This document shows, one piece after another, positions 8,440 through 17,067 of a DNA stretch of 64,000 nucleotides. Where the stretch lies: the NCBI RefSeq assembly GCF_023283885.1, contig NZ_JAKILA010000009.1, positions 62,001 through 126,000 of the forward strand, given 5' to 3'. The DNA is from Shewanella basaltis. Its GTDB lineage: Bacteria; Pseudomonadota; Gammaproteobacteria; Enterobacterales; Shewanellaceae. The notes under the pieces were generated by a model. It searched no databases and had not been told where the DNA came from. It worked only from the letters and a program-made list of their open reading frames with translations. A program made the translations under genes and the position numbers. Position 1 is the first letter of the stretch; each line of letters begins with the position of its first letter.

Positions 8440-10770
8440 TTGGTATTGTTTAATCGTCTTCAGACACGGATTTTTGCGTTTTTTGTATTGTTGATAATTG
8501 CTGTATTGGCATTGTCTTTTTGGCTTTCTTATCAATCTAACCAACGCCTAGAGCAACAATTTGTTGCCAACCAACTCGAGGTGGCGAGCGTTGTGTTTGA
8601 ATCGCAGTACGATAACCGTAATTATTACCTGGCGGCGTTTGCTTCTACCGCGGCAAAAGATTTTGGCTTAAAAGATATTTTTATTGATGGGGATAATCGC
8701 AGTTTTTTGGTGGCATTAAATAACCATCGCAGTCGAATTAACGCCTCATTAGCCATGGCTGTGTCGGGTGATGGCAGCATTATTGGCCAACTCGTTGCGT
8801 CACAAGATGAACTGGGTAAAGAGGTGGTTGCATTAGGTTCAGAGCAAAACACGTCTTTTCGTTATAAATTACATTCCGAGTTTGATCACATTAGCCCCTT
8901 TTATTTACTTGACGGTAAATTGTACCAAATTAAATTTTCGCCGCTGACTAGCGGCGGTAATAGTGTCATTGGCTGGGTGGGTTTTGGTTTTCTTATTGGT
9001 GATGCATTAGCTAACTCATTGCATAAGCTTACCGGTTTGAACAGTGGTTTTATGTTGTTAGACCAAGGTCAGGTTTCTGAAGTTGGTCATTCAGGCTTTC
9101 CGTTAGAGCGCCATGAGTCTCAATTGCTTACAGAGTATATTGTGGAGGGTAAAGTCGATAAAAACGTTATTTTGTGGAAGCAGTTTTTAGGGCAGGTTGA
9201 TGGTAAATCATTGCATGCCTATATGTACAAGTCGCGTTCAGATTTACTGGCATCGTTAGAGTCGCAATGGTTGCAACAGGTGGCCATTTTGGTGTTGATG
9301 TTACCCGTTTCACTATTATTAGCCTTTTGGATTTCTGGCTCTATTACTCGTCCTATCAAGCAACTAATTGAGCAGGCTCGTTATATTGCCAAAGGCAATT
9401 ATCATTCTAATGTGAGCGTTGACTCTAGTGTTGAGTTACAACAACTGGCGAGTGAGTTTACCTCAATGCAGCAAGCCATTGTGGCGCGTGAAAAAGCCAT
9501 TGAACATCAGGCATTTCACGATCCACTTACCAACCTAGCTAACCGTAACGAACTGCAAAGAGTGTGTGAACCCTGGTTAACGTCGGGGTCGAATATGGCA
9601 ATTTGTTTAATCAATATTCGCCGCATGACCGAAGTGAACGTGACCTTAGGCCATGCCGTGGGTGATGAGGTGATTAAAGAAGTGGCTAAGCGTCTGTGCC
9701 AAATTAATCCTAAGGCATTAGCGTGCAGATTGTCAGGCGATGAATTTGTATTGGCGTTTAAAGAGTATGATTATTCATCCTTTGAAGCTTTTTTAGCTAT
9801 GCTGCAAGCGCACATTTCGCAAGATTATCACTATCAGGACATTTTGCTGCATTTGCAATTTACCGCTGGCGTAAGCTTTTATCAGCCGGGGATGGATATT
9901 GTGACCTTGTTAAGACAGGCCGACACTGCATTGCAGCATGCTAAAATCAATAAGCGCGATTATCAAATTTACGACACTCATATCGACAAAAACAGCATTG
10001 AGCGTTTTCAGTTAATTAACGAATTAAAAGTAGCGATTGAGCAAAGCCAATTGGTGCTTTACTACCAGCCCAAATTGAATTTAGCCTTGCAAAAAATCAC
10101 TCATGTTGAAGCACTGGTGCGTTGGGTGCATCCTAGCCGCGGCATTATTCCGCCCGATACCTTTATCCCCATTGCGGAAAAAACCATGCAAATGGATGCG
10201 TTAACCCGCTGGGTGATGAAAGAGGCGATGGCGCAATATCATCGTTGGCAAGCTCAAGGTATCGACATGTGTATTGCGGTGAATATTTCTGCTGAAAATT
10301 TAAAAGACGAGCAGTTTTGTTATTGGGTGATTGATACCTTGGCACAGCAACATGTTCCTGTGTCGGCCATTACGTTAGAGATCACTGAAGATGCTGTTGT
10401 GTCCGACCCAGAATTAGCCCTTAAACAGTTGTCTTTACTGCGTGAAAATGGCTTAACGTTATCGATTGATGACTATGGCACAGGCTATTCTTCACTTGCA
10501 CAATTAAAACAGCTACCCGTTGATGAGTTAAAAATTGATAAATCGTTTGTGCAAAAACTGCTCCAAAACGAAGCAGATCAAATTATTGTGCAATCAACAT
10601 TACAATTGGCTCATAATTTAGGGTTGAAAGTAGTGGCCGAAGGAATAGAAGATAAAGCCACCTTGTTGTGGCTTACTGAGCGACATTGTGAGATGGCACA
10701 AGGGTTTTATTTGTCTAGGCCATTACCAGAGCAACAATTTAACGATTGGTTAAGTCAATCAATCTATTAA
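8440..10770 (+). CDS. Membrane-anchored GGDEF-EAL domain c-di-GMP protein
   Basis: The 776-residue product starts at a TTG, supported by AAGGA 8 bases upstream and by tight coupling to the preceding stop. The order is a membrane segment about 10-30, a large periplasmic sensor region to about 275, a second membrane segment about 278-298, HAMP, GGDEF domain about 355-510 and EAL domain about 520-770. The cyclase motif is altered: SGDEF at residues 432-436 instead of GGDEF. The EAL domain keeps its key residues: EALVRW near 557, NISAEN, EITED, IDDYGTGYSS, DELKIDKSF, AEGIED and AQGFYLSRPL. It is therefore most likely a phosphodiesterase with a regulatory or weak cyclase domain, sensing a periplasmic signal. 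Confidence 0.9.
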   Translation: MVLFNRLQTRIFAFFVLLIIAVLALSFWLSYQSNQRLEQQFVANQLEVASVVFESQYDNRNYYLAAFASTAAKDFGLKDIFIDGDNRSFLVALNNHRSRINASLAMAVSGDGSIIGQLVASQDELGKEVVALGSEQNTSFRYKLHSEFDHISPFYLLDGKLYQIKFSPLTSGGNSVIGWVGFGFLIGDALANSLHKLTGLNSGFMLLDQGQVSEVGHSGFPLERHESQLLTEYIVEGKVDKNVILWKQFLGQVDGKSLHAYMYKSRSDLLASLESQWLQQVAILVLMLPVSLLLAFWISGSITRPIKQLIEQARYIAKGNYHSNVSVDSSVELQQLASEFTSMQQAIVAREKAIEHQAFHDPLTNLANRNELQRVCEPWLTSGSNMAICLINIRRMTEVNVTLGHAVGDEVIKEVAKRLCQINPKALACRLSGDEFVLAFKEYDYSSFEAFLAMLQAHISQDYHYQDILLHLQFTAGVSFYQPGMDIVTLLRQADTALQHAKINKRDYQIYDTHIDKNSIERFQLINELKVAIEQSQLVLYYQPKLNLALQKITHVEALVRWVHPSRGIIPPDTFIPIAEKTMQMDALTRWVMKEAMAQYHRWQAQGIDMCIAVNISAENLKDEQFCYWVIDTLAQQHVPVSAITLEITEDAVVSDPELALKQLSLLRENGLTLSIDDYGTGYSSLAQLKQLPVDELKIDKSFVQKLLQNEADQIIVQSTLQLAHNLGLKVVAEGIEDKATLLWLTERHCEMAQGFYLSRPLPEQQFNDWLSQSIY

Positions 10771-10780
10771 CGGGAGAATG

Positions 10781-12043
10781 ATGATTTACCGCTTAACCAG
10801 CCTTAGCGCCTGCTTGATTGCCATACTGTATCCTGGAAGTATTAAGGCGACAGAGTGGCACGATATTGAGCATCACTTCAGTGGTGTCGTCGACACGCGT
10901 GTTGGGTATGTTGACAGCGACAAGTCTTATTTAACGGGTGGGTTGGGTAAATTGAGTGCAGATGCTGGTACACAGGTCTCCTTATCGCAATTGGGGCTCA
11001 GTTATCAGGCGCAATGGGGCGACGCATGGTCTAGTCGTTTGGTGGCCAATGCCTATGTCGATGGCATTAATAATGGTGTTGGGTTAACTGAAGCCATGGT
11101 GCGCTACCGTGATATTCCAACTGAGTCGGGTATTCGTGTCGATGTTGAGTTTGGTTTGATGTATCCCAACATCTCATTAGAAAACGTTGCAACTGCGTGG
11201 GCATCTCCTTACAGCTTAACCTATTCGACCATCAACAGCTGGCTCGGCGAAGAAGTGAGGCATATTGGGTTATCAACCACGATTGAGTTTTTAGGTAAAT
11301 ACCGGCAATCAGCCCATGATTTTTCGTTAACCGGCGAAGCATTGATGTACAACGACACCTCGGGAGCGATGCTCGCCTGGCATGGTTGGACCCAAAGTTC
11401 ACGGCAAACATTATTGCAAGAAACCATTCCCATTACCGCTATTCCTGCAATGCAACCCGGTGGTATGCTCGCAGAGCAAGCGGCTAACTCTGACCCCTTT
11501 ACTGAGCTTGATGACCGTATTGGCGGGCATGTTGTGGCTAAATGGACCTGGCGTAATCACGGCAGTATGCAAGCAGGATACTACGACAACAATGCTAACA
11601 CCCATATTGTGAAACAAGGCCAGTATGCCTGGTTAACCCAATTTGGCCATGTGGGCGCGAAATGGTTGCTACCTTATGGGGTGAACCTTGTCAGTCAGTA
11701 TATGCAGGGCAGCACGTTAATGACCAATACTGACGGTGTGCCTGTGGTCGATAACGATTTTCACTCTGGCTATATTATGCTGAACAAAGGTTGGTCGCAG
11801 CATAGAGTCAGTGTGCGTATAGAAGACTTTTCGGTGACCGATAATGACGACACGCCAGAGGATAATAACAACGAAGATGGCCAGTCGATGACTTTAGCTT
11901 ATCAATATCAACTTGATAGACCTTGGTTTATCCAGCTTGAATACAATGTGATTGACTCAACTCGCCCGGCAAGAAGGTACCTTAATCTGCCTATCGATCT
12001 GATTGAGCAGCAATGGCAATTGTCGAGCCGCTACTTTTTTTAA
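10781..12043 (+). CDS. Putative outer-membrane beta-barrel protein, third gene of cupredoxin/EAL operon
   Basis: About 420 residues with an N-terminal signal peptide (MIYRLTSLSACLIAILYPGSIKA) and then alternating beta-strand-like segments rich in aromatic residues. The final residues SSRYFF end in phenylalanine, as in many outer-membrane barrels recognised by BamA. No named family is recognised; the protein lacks a plug domain or TonB box. ATG codons at 10778 and 10781 are adjacent; the second is better spaced from GGGAG. It begins ten bases after the EAL gene stop, so it is almost surely co-transcribed and may be the envelope partner of the cupredoxin and c-di-GMP protein. Confidence 0.7.
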   Translation: MIYRLTSLSACLIAILYPGSIKATEWHDIEHHFSGVVDTRVGYVDSDKSYLTGGLGKLSADAGTQVSLSQLGLSYQAQWGDAWSSRLVANAYVDGINNGVGLTEAMVRYRDIPTESGIRVDVEFGLMYPNISLENVATAWASPYSLTYSTINSWLGEEVRHIGLSTTIEFLGKYRQSAHDFSLTGEALMYNDTSGAMLAWHGWTQSSRQTLLQETIPITAIPAMQPGGMLAEQAANSDPFTELDDRIGGHVVAKWTWRNHGSMQAGYYDNNANTHIVKQGQYAWLTQFGHVGAKWLLPYGVNLVSQYMQGSTLMTNTDGVPVVDNDFHSGYIMLNKGWSQHRVSVRIEDFSVTDNDDTPEDNNNEDGQSMTLAYQYQLDRPWFIQLEYNVIDSTRPARRYLNLPIDLIEQQWQLSSRYFF

Positions 12044-12050
12044 CCCAATA

Positions 12051-12081
12051 AAAAATGCTACACCGCTATTGGCGTAGCATT
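12051..12081. terminator. Bidirectional terminator between the outer-membrane gene and xthA
   Basis: AATGCTAC ... GTAGCATT forms an 8-bp stem between two convergent genes, with an A-rich left flank that becomes a T-tract for the minus-strand transcript. Confidence 0.65.
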
Positions 12082-12110
12082 GTATGTATTATTTACGAGT
12101 TAACTAAGAC

Positions 12111-12917
12111 TTAACTCAATGTGGTCCAAATAGGCGCATGATCAGACGGTTTGTCGATACCGCGTAAATCATAGTCTACGTCAGACTCAACCACGCGAGA
12201 CACCAAAGATTGGGTCACTAAAATAACATCAATACGCAGGCCGCGATTATCATCAAAGCCTTTACTGCGATAGTCAAACCACGAGTAACGCTCAGTGCGG
12301 CTTGGGTGTAAATGACGGAAACTGTCAATAAAGCCCCATTGTTGCAGGCGCGCTAACCATTCACGTTCTTCTGGTTGAAAACTGCATTTGCCGGTTTTTA
12401 ACCAACGTTTTGCATTCACATCACCAATGCCGATGTCTAAGTCAGTGGGTGAAATATTAATATCACCAATAATTGCGATGTCTTCATCTGCCTGGTGGTG
12501 CTTTTCTAGGTGCTGCATTAAGTCTTGATAAAACTTACGCTTGGCTGGGTATTTGGTTTCATGGTTGATGTTTTCACCTTGCGGGAAATAACCATTAAAT
12601 ACCGTCAACGTACGGCCATTATCTTGTTTGAACTGACCAATGATTAAGCGGCGCTGGGCGTCTTCATCGTCGGTTTCAAAGCCTTTAATAATATTAAGCG
12701 GCTCTGCTTTAGACAGCATAGCGACACCATAATGGGCTTTGCCACCATGGTAATGCACTTTATAACCCATGGCTTCAACGTCGGCGACGGGAAAAGCTTC
12801 GTCGTGTACTTTGGTTTCTTGCAGGCCAATGATGTCAGGCGAGTGGCTGTCGATTAGCGCTTGCAGTTGATGCAAGCGCGCCCGTAAACCATTAATGTTA
12901 AAAGAGACAATTTTCAT
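12111..12917 (-). CDS. xthA: Exodeoxyribonuclease III
   Basis: The 268-residue protein begins [15 protein letters not shown] and carries GLQETKVHD with the metal-binding Glu34, the GDINISPTDLDIG active-site segment and the terminal SDHAPIW with the catalytic Asp-His pair. This is the full endonuclease/exonuclease/phosphatase fold of XthA, the main AP endonuclease and 3'-repair exonuclease in base excision repair. Its length matches E. coli XthA. The start codon shares one base with the stop of the upstream yciI gene (TAATG), indicating coupled translation. Confidence 0.95.
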   Translation of the reverse strand: MKIVSFNINGLRARLHQLQALIDSHSPDIIGLQETKVHDEAFPVADVEAMGYKVHYHGGKAHYGVAMLSKAEPLNIIKGFETDDEDAQRRLIIGQFKQDNGRTLTVFNGYFPQGENINHETKYPAKRKFYQDLMQHLEKHHQADEDIAIIGDINISPTDLDIGIGDVNAKRWLKTGKCSFQPEEREWLARLQQWGFIDSFRHLHPSRTERYSWFDYRSKGFDDNRGLRIDVILVTQSLVSRVVESDVDYDLRGIDKPSDHAPIWTTLS

Positions 12918-13216
12918 TAAGGTAATACCCGTTTAAATGGCTTAACGATAACGCTTTTGTATACACCTGCACCAATATAAGGGTCAACGTCAGCCCAAGC
13001 TTGTGCGGCCTCTAAAGACGGAAAGTCAGCAACAACGAGTGATCCGGTAAAGCCGGCTTCACCGGGGTTTTCATTGTCTATGGCTGGGTGTGGTCCGGCC
13101 GTTAATAAACGACCTTCATCGGCTAACGCTTGTAGGCGCGCTAAATGATCTGCACGCACGGATAAGCGTTTTTCTAAACTGTTTTCAACGTCTTGAGATG
13201 AAATCATATACCACAT
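12917..13216 (-). CDS. yciI: YciI family protein
   Basis: A 99-residue protein beginning [14 protein letters not shown], with [24 protein letters not shown] and the ending [15 protein letters not shown] typical of YciI. These small dimeric proteins have a ferredoxin-like fold with a conserved His-Asp pair; their reaction is not established in most bacteria. AGGA lies about 8 bases upstream of the ATG. The gene sits between yciB and xthA, all on the minus strand. In E. coli yciI is also near yciB and the trp operon, so the neighbourhood is partly conserved. Confidence 0.9.
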   Translation of the reverse strand: MWYMISSQDVENSLEKRLSVRADHLARLQALADEGRLLTAGPHPAIDNENPGEAGFTGSLVVADFPSLEAAQAWADVDPYIGAGVYKSVIVKPFKRVLP

Positions 13217-13252
13217 ATTGACGGCTTCCTTTTTTGAAATATGAATTGACGA

Positions 13253-13804
13253 TCACTGACCATCTTCTGGTTTAATCGGGTCTTCTTGCATGTGTTTATA
13301 AAGATACACAACGGTAATGACAGTATTGATTAGGGTTAGGGCGGTAAGGCCAAACACTTTGAAATTAACCCAGGTTTCAAGCGGCAAATTAAAGGCAACA
13401 TAAATATTTGCCAGGCCACATAATACAAAAAAACTGACCCAATACCATGTGACTTGTGTCCAAATTTTGTCGTCAACTATCATTTCTTTGCCTAACATGC
13501 TTTTTAGCGCCGGTTTTCCCATGACTTGTGACACAATTAACCCCATTGCAAATAAGGCATAGACGATAGTGACTTTCCATTTGATGAAGGCATCATCATG
13601 AAAAAACAACGTCAGTGAACCAAACACTGTGACCATGGCAAAGGTGGCTAAATGCATTTTTTCAATGTGTTTGTACAATAGGTATGTCACCACTAATTGA
13701 ATGGCGGTAGCTACGATTAACACACCTGTAGCAGTATAAATGTCATAAAATTTATATACGGCAAAGAAAATAACTAAGGGTAAAAAATCTAACAATTGCT
13801 TCAT
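13253..13804 (-). CDS. yciB: Inner-membrane intracellular septation protein YciB
   Basis: The start at 13804 ([21 protein letters not shown]) matches the E. coli YciB N terminus; the open frame extends upstream to 13891 but that extension is not family-like. The 183-residue protein has about five membrane segments and the conserved [22 protein letters not shown] stretch, seen in short overlapping parts. The YciB/IspZ family affects cell envelope integrity and septation and interacts with elongation and division proteins. The C terminus ([12 protein letters not shown]) is the usual polar tail. It is followed 37 bases later by yciI and may be co-transcribed with it. Confidence 0.92.
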   Translation of the reverse strand: MKQLLDFLPLVIFFAVYKFYDIYTATGVLIVATAIQLVVTYLLYKHIEKMHLATFAMVTVFGSLTLFFHDDAFIKWKVTIVYALFAMGLIVSQVMGKPALKSMLGKEMIVDDKIWTQVTWYWVSFFVLCGLANIYVAFNLPLETWVNFKVFGLTALTLINTVITVVYLYKHMQEDPIKPEDGQ

Positions 13805-13914
13805 AAATATCTCAAACAGAATGGGTCTACAAAACCAGCGTTGTGGTTTATTCAACGATACAATAAGGCTCGATTGTACATGAGCGGCCACGGTTTATGA
13901 ACTGCAAGCTTGTG

Positions 13915-14847
13915 CTATTGATATGTTGTGGTGTTTTTTGGGGTTAGGGTGATCCACAGTTGTGGCTCATTAAGTAACGAGGCACTTTTTTTGGATAGGT
14001 AGGGATTGTTTAGTACAATTTCTGTACGTTGATCCAGTTGAGATTTTTGGATCATATCTTGGGTGATGGGGTGATGGGGTGATGGGGTGATGGGGTGATG
14101 ATAAAATAGGTCATCAAAACTGCCATCAACGATAGATTTTCGCAGACCATATTCAATACGTTCAGCTAACCTGGTGTTGGCCTTATTCACAAAAAAATAA
14201 ATTGGTGCCGGGTAGTTTAGCAAAAATCGCTTATCTAATATCACGTCTGGATAACGAGCCAGATCGCGCCATGGTTCATGTATTGCGCGAGGGTAATAGT
14301 CAAATCGGCCTTTTAGTAACATGGCAATGAGTTTTCTATCAATACTGCCGATAACCTTAAAACCATTACTGTGTAAAATGTCTATATCGGGCCAGTCAGT
14401 GCCTTGACCCATTAATGTTTGCTTAATGCCACTCGCGTCCATTTTTTCAAATTTTGCTTGATCGCGTTTACGAATAAGACCAATTCTATAGCCCATTAAT
14501 CCTTTTAATAGTGGGATGTATATCGCTTGTAAGTGCTGTTCTCGTTCTATGCTCGTCATGGTCCACACCACGTCAATGATGTTGTTTTCTTCCACCATTT
14601 TTAGTGCACGGCCTTGAGGCATATCAATCATGACAGCGTTGAGTTGATAGTCGCCATATTGATCGCGGCTTTTTTCTAATGCCAATTCGAGTAACGAAAT
14701 AAAGTAAGCTTGTTTAGGGTCGATGCCCTGTATTGCTGCGTTATAATTAACCACAGTTTTAGGTTGAGCAGAAGCTGCAACGGTATTAAACCCGCCATAT
14801 ATAGCAAGAAAGGTAATCGTTAAAATCCTTATCAACGAACGTGTCAT
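13915..14847 (-). CDS. Periplasmic solute-binding-like protein with an 8-bp coding tandem repeat
   Basis: The 310-residue protein starts with a signal peptide (TRSLIRILTITFLAIYGG ... ASAQ). It then resembles the type 2 periplasmic binding fold of the amino-acid-binding class: ALELALEK-like helix, MPQGRALKMVEENNIIDVVWTM, a hinge near residues 120-130, LLKGRFDYYPRA and YFFVNKAN. No transporter genes are next to it, so it may be a stand-alone sensor or binding protein; ligand unknown. Near residues 250-263 the DNA holds five copies of an 8-bp unit, read as HHPITPSPHHPIT. Because 8 is not a multiple of 3, gain or loss of one or two units breaks the frame and removes about the last 47 residues. 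Confidence 0.75.
   Translation of the reverse strand: MTRSLIRILTITFLAIYGGFNTVAASAQPKTVVNYNAAIQGIDPKQAYFISLLELALEKSRDQYGDYQLNAVMIDMPQGRALKMVEENNIIDVVWTMTSIEREQHLQAIYIPLLKGLMGYRIGLIRKRDQAKFEKMDASGIKQTLMGQGTDWPDIDILHSNGFKVIGSIDRKLIAMLLKGRFDYYPRAIHEPWRDLARYPDVILDKRFLLNYPAPIYFFVNKANTRLAERIEYGLRKSIVDGSFDDLFYHHPITPSPHHPITQDMIQKSQLDQRTEIVLNNPYLSKKSASLLNEPQLWITLTPKNTTTYQ
14061..14100. repeat. Five perfect tandem copies of an 8-bp unit inside a coding region
   Basis: The plus-strand unit GGGTGATG is repeated exactly five times without interruption within the binding-protein gene. On the coding strand it is CATCACCC, giving an eight-residue period in the protein. Such perfect short repeats are prone to slipped-strand mispairing. 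Confidence 0.95.
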
Positions 14848-14919
14848 TTTTGTGCCCCGATGAAATACTCAATGTAATTTTTGTTAGTCACATTGTATTT
14901 TATTGAGTATAGCGGGGAT

Positions 14920-14951
14920 AAAAAAAGGAGCAAACACGTTGCTCCTTTTTT
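14920..14951. terminator. Terminator downstream of trpA
   Basis: AAAAAAGGAGCAA and its complement GCTCCTTTTTT surround a short loop 50-80 bases after the trpA stop. The structure would work in both orientations and ends the minus-strand trp transcript. Confidence 0.8.
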
Positions 14952-14965
14952 AGCCAACCAAGATG

Positions 14966-14995
14966 CTTATTCAAGTTGATTGGCTATATGCATAA
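14966..14995. repeat. Fragment of repeat family IV end
   Basis: TTCAAGTTGATTGGCTATAT matches the conserved terminal motif of the element at 251-520 (TTCAAGTTGATTGGGTATAT) with one change. A partial inverted partner (TAGCCAACCAAG) lies just to its left. Only the end motif is present. Confidence 0.5.
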
Positions 14996-15003
14996 ATTAT
15001 CGC

Positions 15004-15807
15004 TTACGTTGCCGCTTTCATTGCCGTGGTAAACGCTGCAAGCTTAGCCAGCAATGTGGCTTCATCATGTTGGTGTGCTTCAATGATCTTGACCACTGCC
15101 GAGCCTGAAATTGCGCCTGCAGCGCCTGCGCTAATGGCGTCACGCACTTGCTCTGGCTCTGCTATACCAAAACCGAGCAAGGGTGGTGGAGCATTAAACT
15201 CTGCAAGCTGGGCTAGGATAGTCTCAATGGGTTGGCCTGCTTTTGATTCGGTGCCCGTGACACCTGCGCGAGATAGTAAGTAGGTATAACCTTGGCCATG
15301 CTCACTGACTAACTTTAAGGTATCTGCATCGGCATTTGGCGGTGCAATAAAAATAGGCGCGATTCCGTGTGCTTTAGCAGCTTGGCTAAAGGGGGCTGAC
15401 TCTTCAACCGGCACATCGGCAATTAATACAGAATCAACACCAGCTGCTTGGGCTTTGGCATAAAAAGCATCAATACCATTCGCAAACACTAGGTTAGCGT
15501 ACAGTAATAGTCCTATTGGTAAATCAGGATGTTGTGCGCGTACTTTCGTGATGAGCTCAAAACAATCGTTTGGCTTAGTGCCTGCTGCTAACGCGCGTAA
15601 GTTAGCGCCTTGAATCACTGGGCCGTCGGCGAGGGGATCTGAAAACGGAAACCCTAATTCGAGGGCATCGGCACCGTTATCAACCAAGGTTTGAATGATT
15701 TTTAACGACAGCTCTAGGCCTGGGTCGCCAATGGTCACAAAGGGAACAAACGCGCCTTTTTGTTGAGCCTTGAGGGCTGAAAATGTTGCTTGATAACGGT
15801 TACTCAT
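15004..15807 (-). CDS. trpA: Tryptophan synthase alpha subunit
   Basis: This 267-residue TIM-barrel enzyme cleaves indole-3-glycerol phosphate to indole and glyceraldehyde 3-phosphate and channels indole to TrpB. The conserved N-terminal [13 protein letters not shown] and the active-site segment [18 protein letters not shown], with the catalytic Glu and Asp, are present. [11 protein letters not shown] and [11 protein letters not shown] are the phosphate-binding and C-terminal barrel motifs. The start overlaps the trpB stop by 8 bases, as expected for balanced synthesis of the complex. It is the last gene of the operon and is followed by a strong hairpin. Confidence 0.97.
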   Translation of the reverse strand: MSNRYQATFSALKAQQKGAFVPFVTIGDPGLELSLKIIQTLVDNGADALELGFPFSDPLADGPVIQGANLRALAAGTKPNDCFELITKVRAQHPDLPIGLLLYANLVFANGIDAFYAKAQAAGVDSVLIADVPVEESAPFSQAAKAHGIAPIFIAPPNADADTLKLVSEHGQGYTYLLSRAGVTGTESKAGQPIETILAQLAEFNAPPPLLGFGIAEPEQVRDAISAGAAGAISGSAVVKIIEAHQHDEATLLAKLAAFTTAMKAAT

Positions 15808-17011
15808 TGCCGCTCTCCTGTTGCTCTTTTTTGGCTGCTAAAATGTCTGATACGGTGAAAATATCTTTGTCACCACGGCCTGATAAGTTAACCACCAGAA
15901 TGGTTTCTTTAGTGGCTTCTTTGGCTAGGCGCACAGCGTAAGCTAACGCATGGGCAGACTCTAATGCCGGGATAATCCCTTCGCAGCGAGCTAACTCTTG
16001 GAACATGTCTAATGCTTCATCATCGGTTGCAGACTCATAACGAGCACGACCAATGGCATTTAAATGTGCATGCTGTGGACCAACAGAGGGGAAATCAAGC
16101 CCTGCAGACACTGAGTATGACTCTTCAATTTGCCCTGAGCTGTCTTGCATTAATGGTGACTTCATCCCAAAGAAGATTCCGGTCTTACCGTGCTTAAGCG
16201 GTGCACCGTGCATAGGGGTATCGATCCCTTTACCGGCAGGTTCAACGCCAATTAATTCAACCGACGGCTCATCGATAAAGTCTGCAAACATGCCAATTGC
16301 GTTAGACCCGCCACCAACACAGGCAATGACGGCATCTGGTAAACGGCCTTCTTTTTCAAGTATTTGCTTTTTAGTTTCAGCGCCAATCATGCGCTGAAAT
16401 TCACGCACGATAGTTGGAAACGGATGTGGACCCGCTGCAGTACCTAATAAATAATGCGCTTTGTCGTAGCTTGCAGACCAGTCTCGCATGGCTTCGTTAC
16501 AGGCATCTTTTAGGGTTGATGAGCCAGAGGTTACAGGGATAACTTCTGCGCCCATGAGTTTCATGCGGAACACGTTTGGCGACTGACGCTCAACATCTTT
16601 TGCACCCATGTAGACTTTACATTTTAAACCTAAAAGTGCGCAGGCTAGGGCGGTGGCAACACCGTGTTGGCCAGCACCCGTTTCGGCAATAATTTCTTTT
16701 TTGCCCATGCGTTTAGCAAGTAAAGCCTGACCTAATACTTGGTTCGTTTTGTGTGCACCACCATGGAGTAGGTCTTCACGCTTAAGGTAAATTTTTACCA
16801 TTGGGTTTGGGCTAAGGTTGCGGGTTAAGGTTAATGCTGTTGGGCGGCCCGCGTAATTTTTTAATAAATCGTTAAATTCAGCATGAAAGCTTTCATCTTG
16901 TTGTGCATCAACAAAAGCTGCTTCAAGTTGCTTCAATGCTGGCACTAAGATTTGTGGTACGTACATACCACCGTATTCGCCGAAATAAGGGTTAAGCTTG
17001 AGCTCGGTCAT
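15800..17011 (-). CDS. trpB: Tryptophan synthase beta subunit
   Basis: The 403-residue protein joins indole with serine using pyridoxal phosphate. The PLP lysine is in [13 protein letters not shown], the catalytic Glu is in AETGAGQHG, and the phosphate-binding glycine loop is [11 protein letters not shown]. The C-terminal [11 protein letters not shown] is canonical. Length and motifs match the standard TrpB1 type that partners with TrpA, not the stand-alone TrpB2. It lies 57 bases downstream of trpCF in the operon. Confidence 0.97.
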   Translation of the reverse strand: MTELKLNPYFGEYGGMYVPQILVPALKQLEAAFVDAQQDESFHAEFNDLLKNYAGRPTALTLTRNLSPNPMVKIYLKREDLLHGGAHKTNQVLGQALLAKRMGKKEIIAETGAGQHGVATALACALLGLKCKVYMGAKDVERQSPNVFRMKLMGAEVIPVTSGSSTLKDACNEAMRDWSASYDKAHYLLGTAAGPHPFPTIVREFQRMIGAETKKQILEKEGRLPDAVIACVGGGSNAIGMFADFIDEPSVELIGVEPAGKGIDTPMHGAPLKHGKTGIFFGMKSPLMQDSSGQIEESYSVSAGLDFPSVGPQHAHLNAIGRARYESATDDEALDMFQELARCEGIIPALESAHALAYAVRLAKEATKETILVVNLSGRGDKDIFTVSDILAAKKEQQESGNE

Positions 17012-17067
17012 AAATGTTCCCTTTGAGTCATCGTGTTATTGCTAAAAATGTTGTCGTAATGTGCAAA

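Noticed and set aside
10427..10500. Inactive EAL domain
   Set aside because: The metal- and substrate-binding residues (EAL, NIS, EITED, DD, K, E, Q) all appear intact, so only the GGDEF part is regarded as altered.
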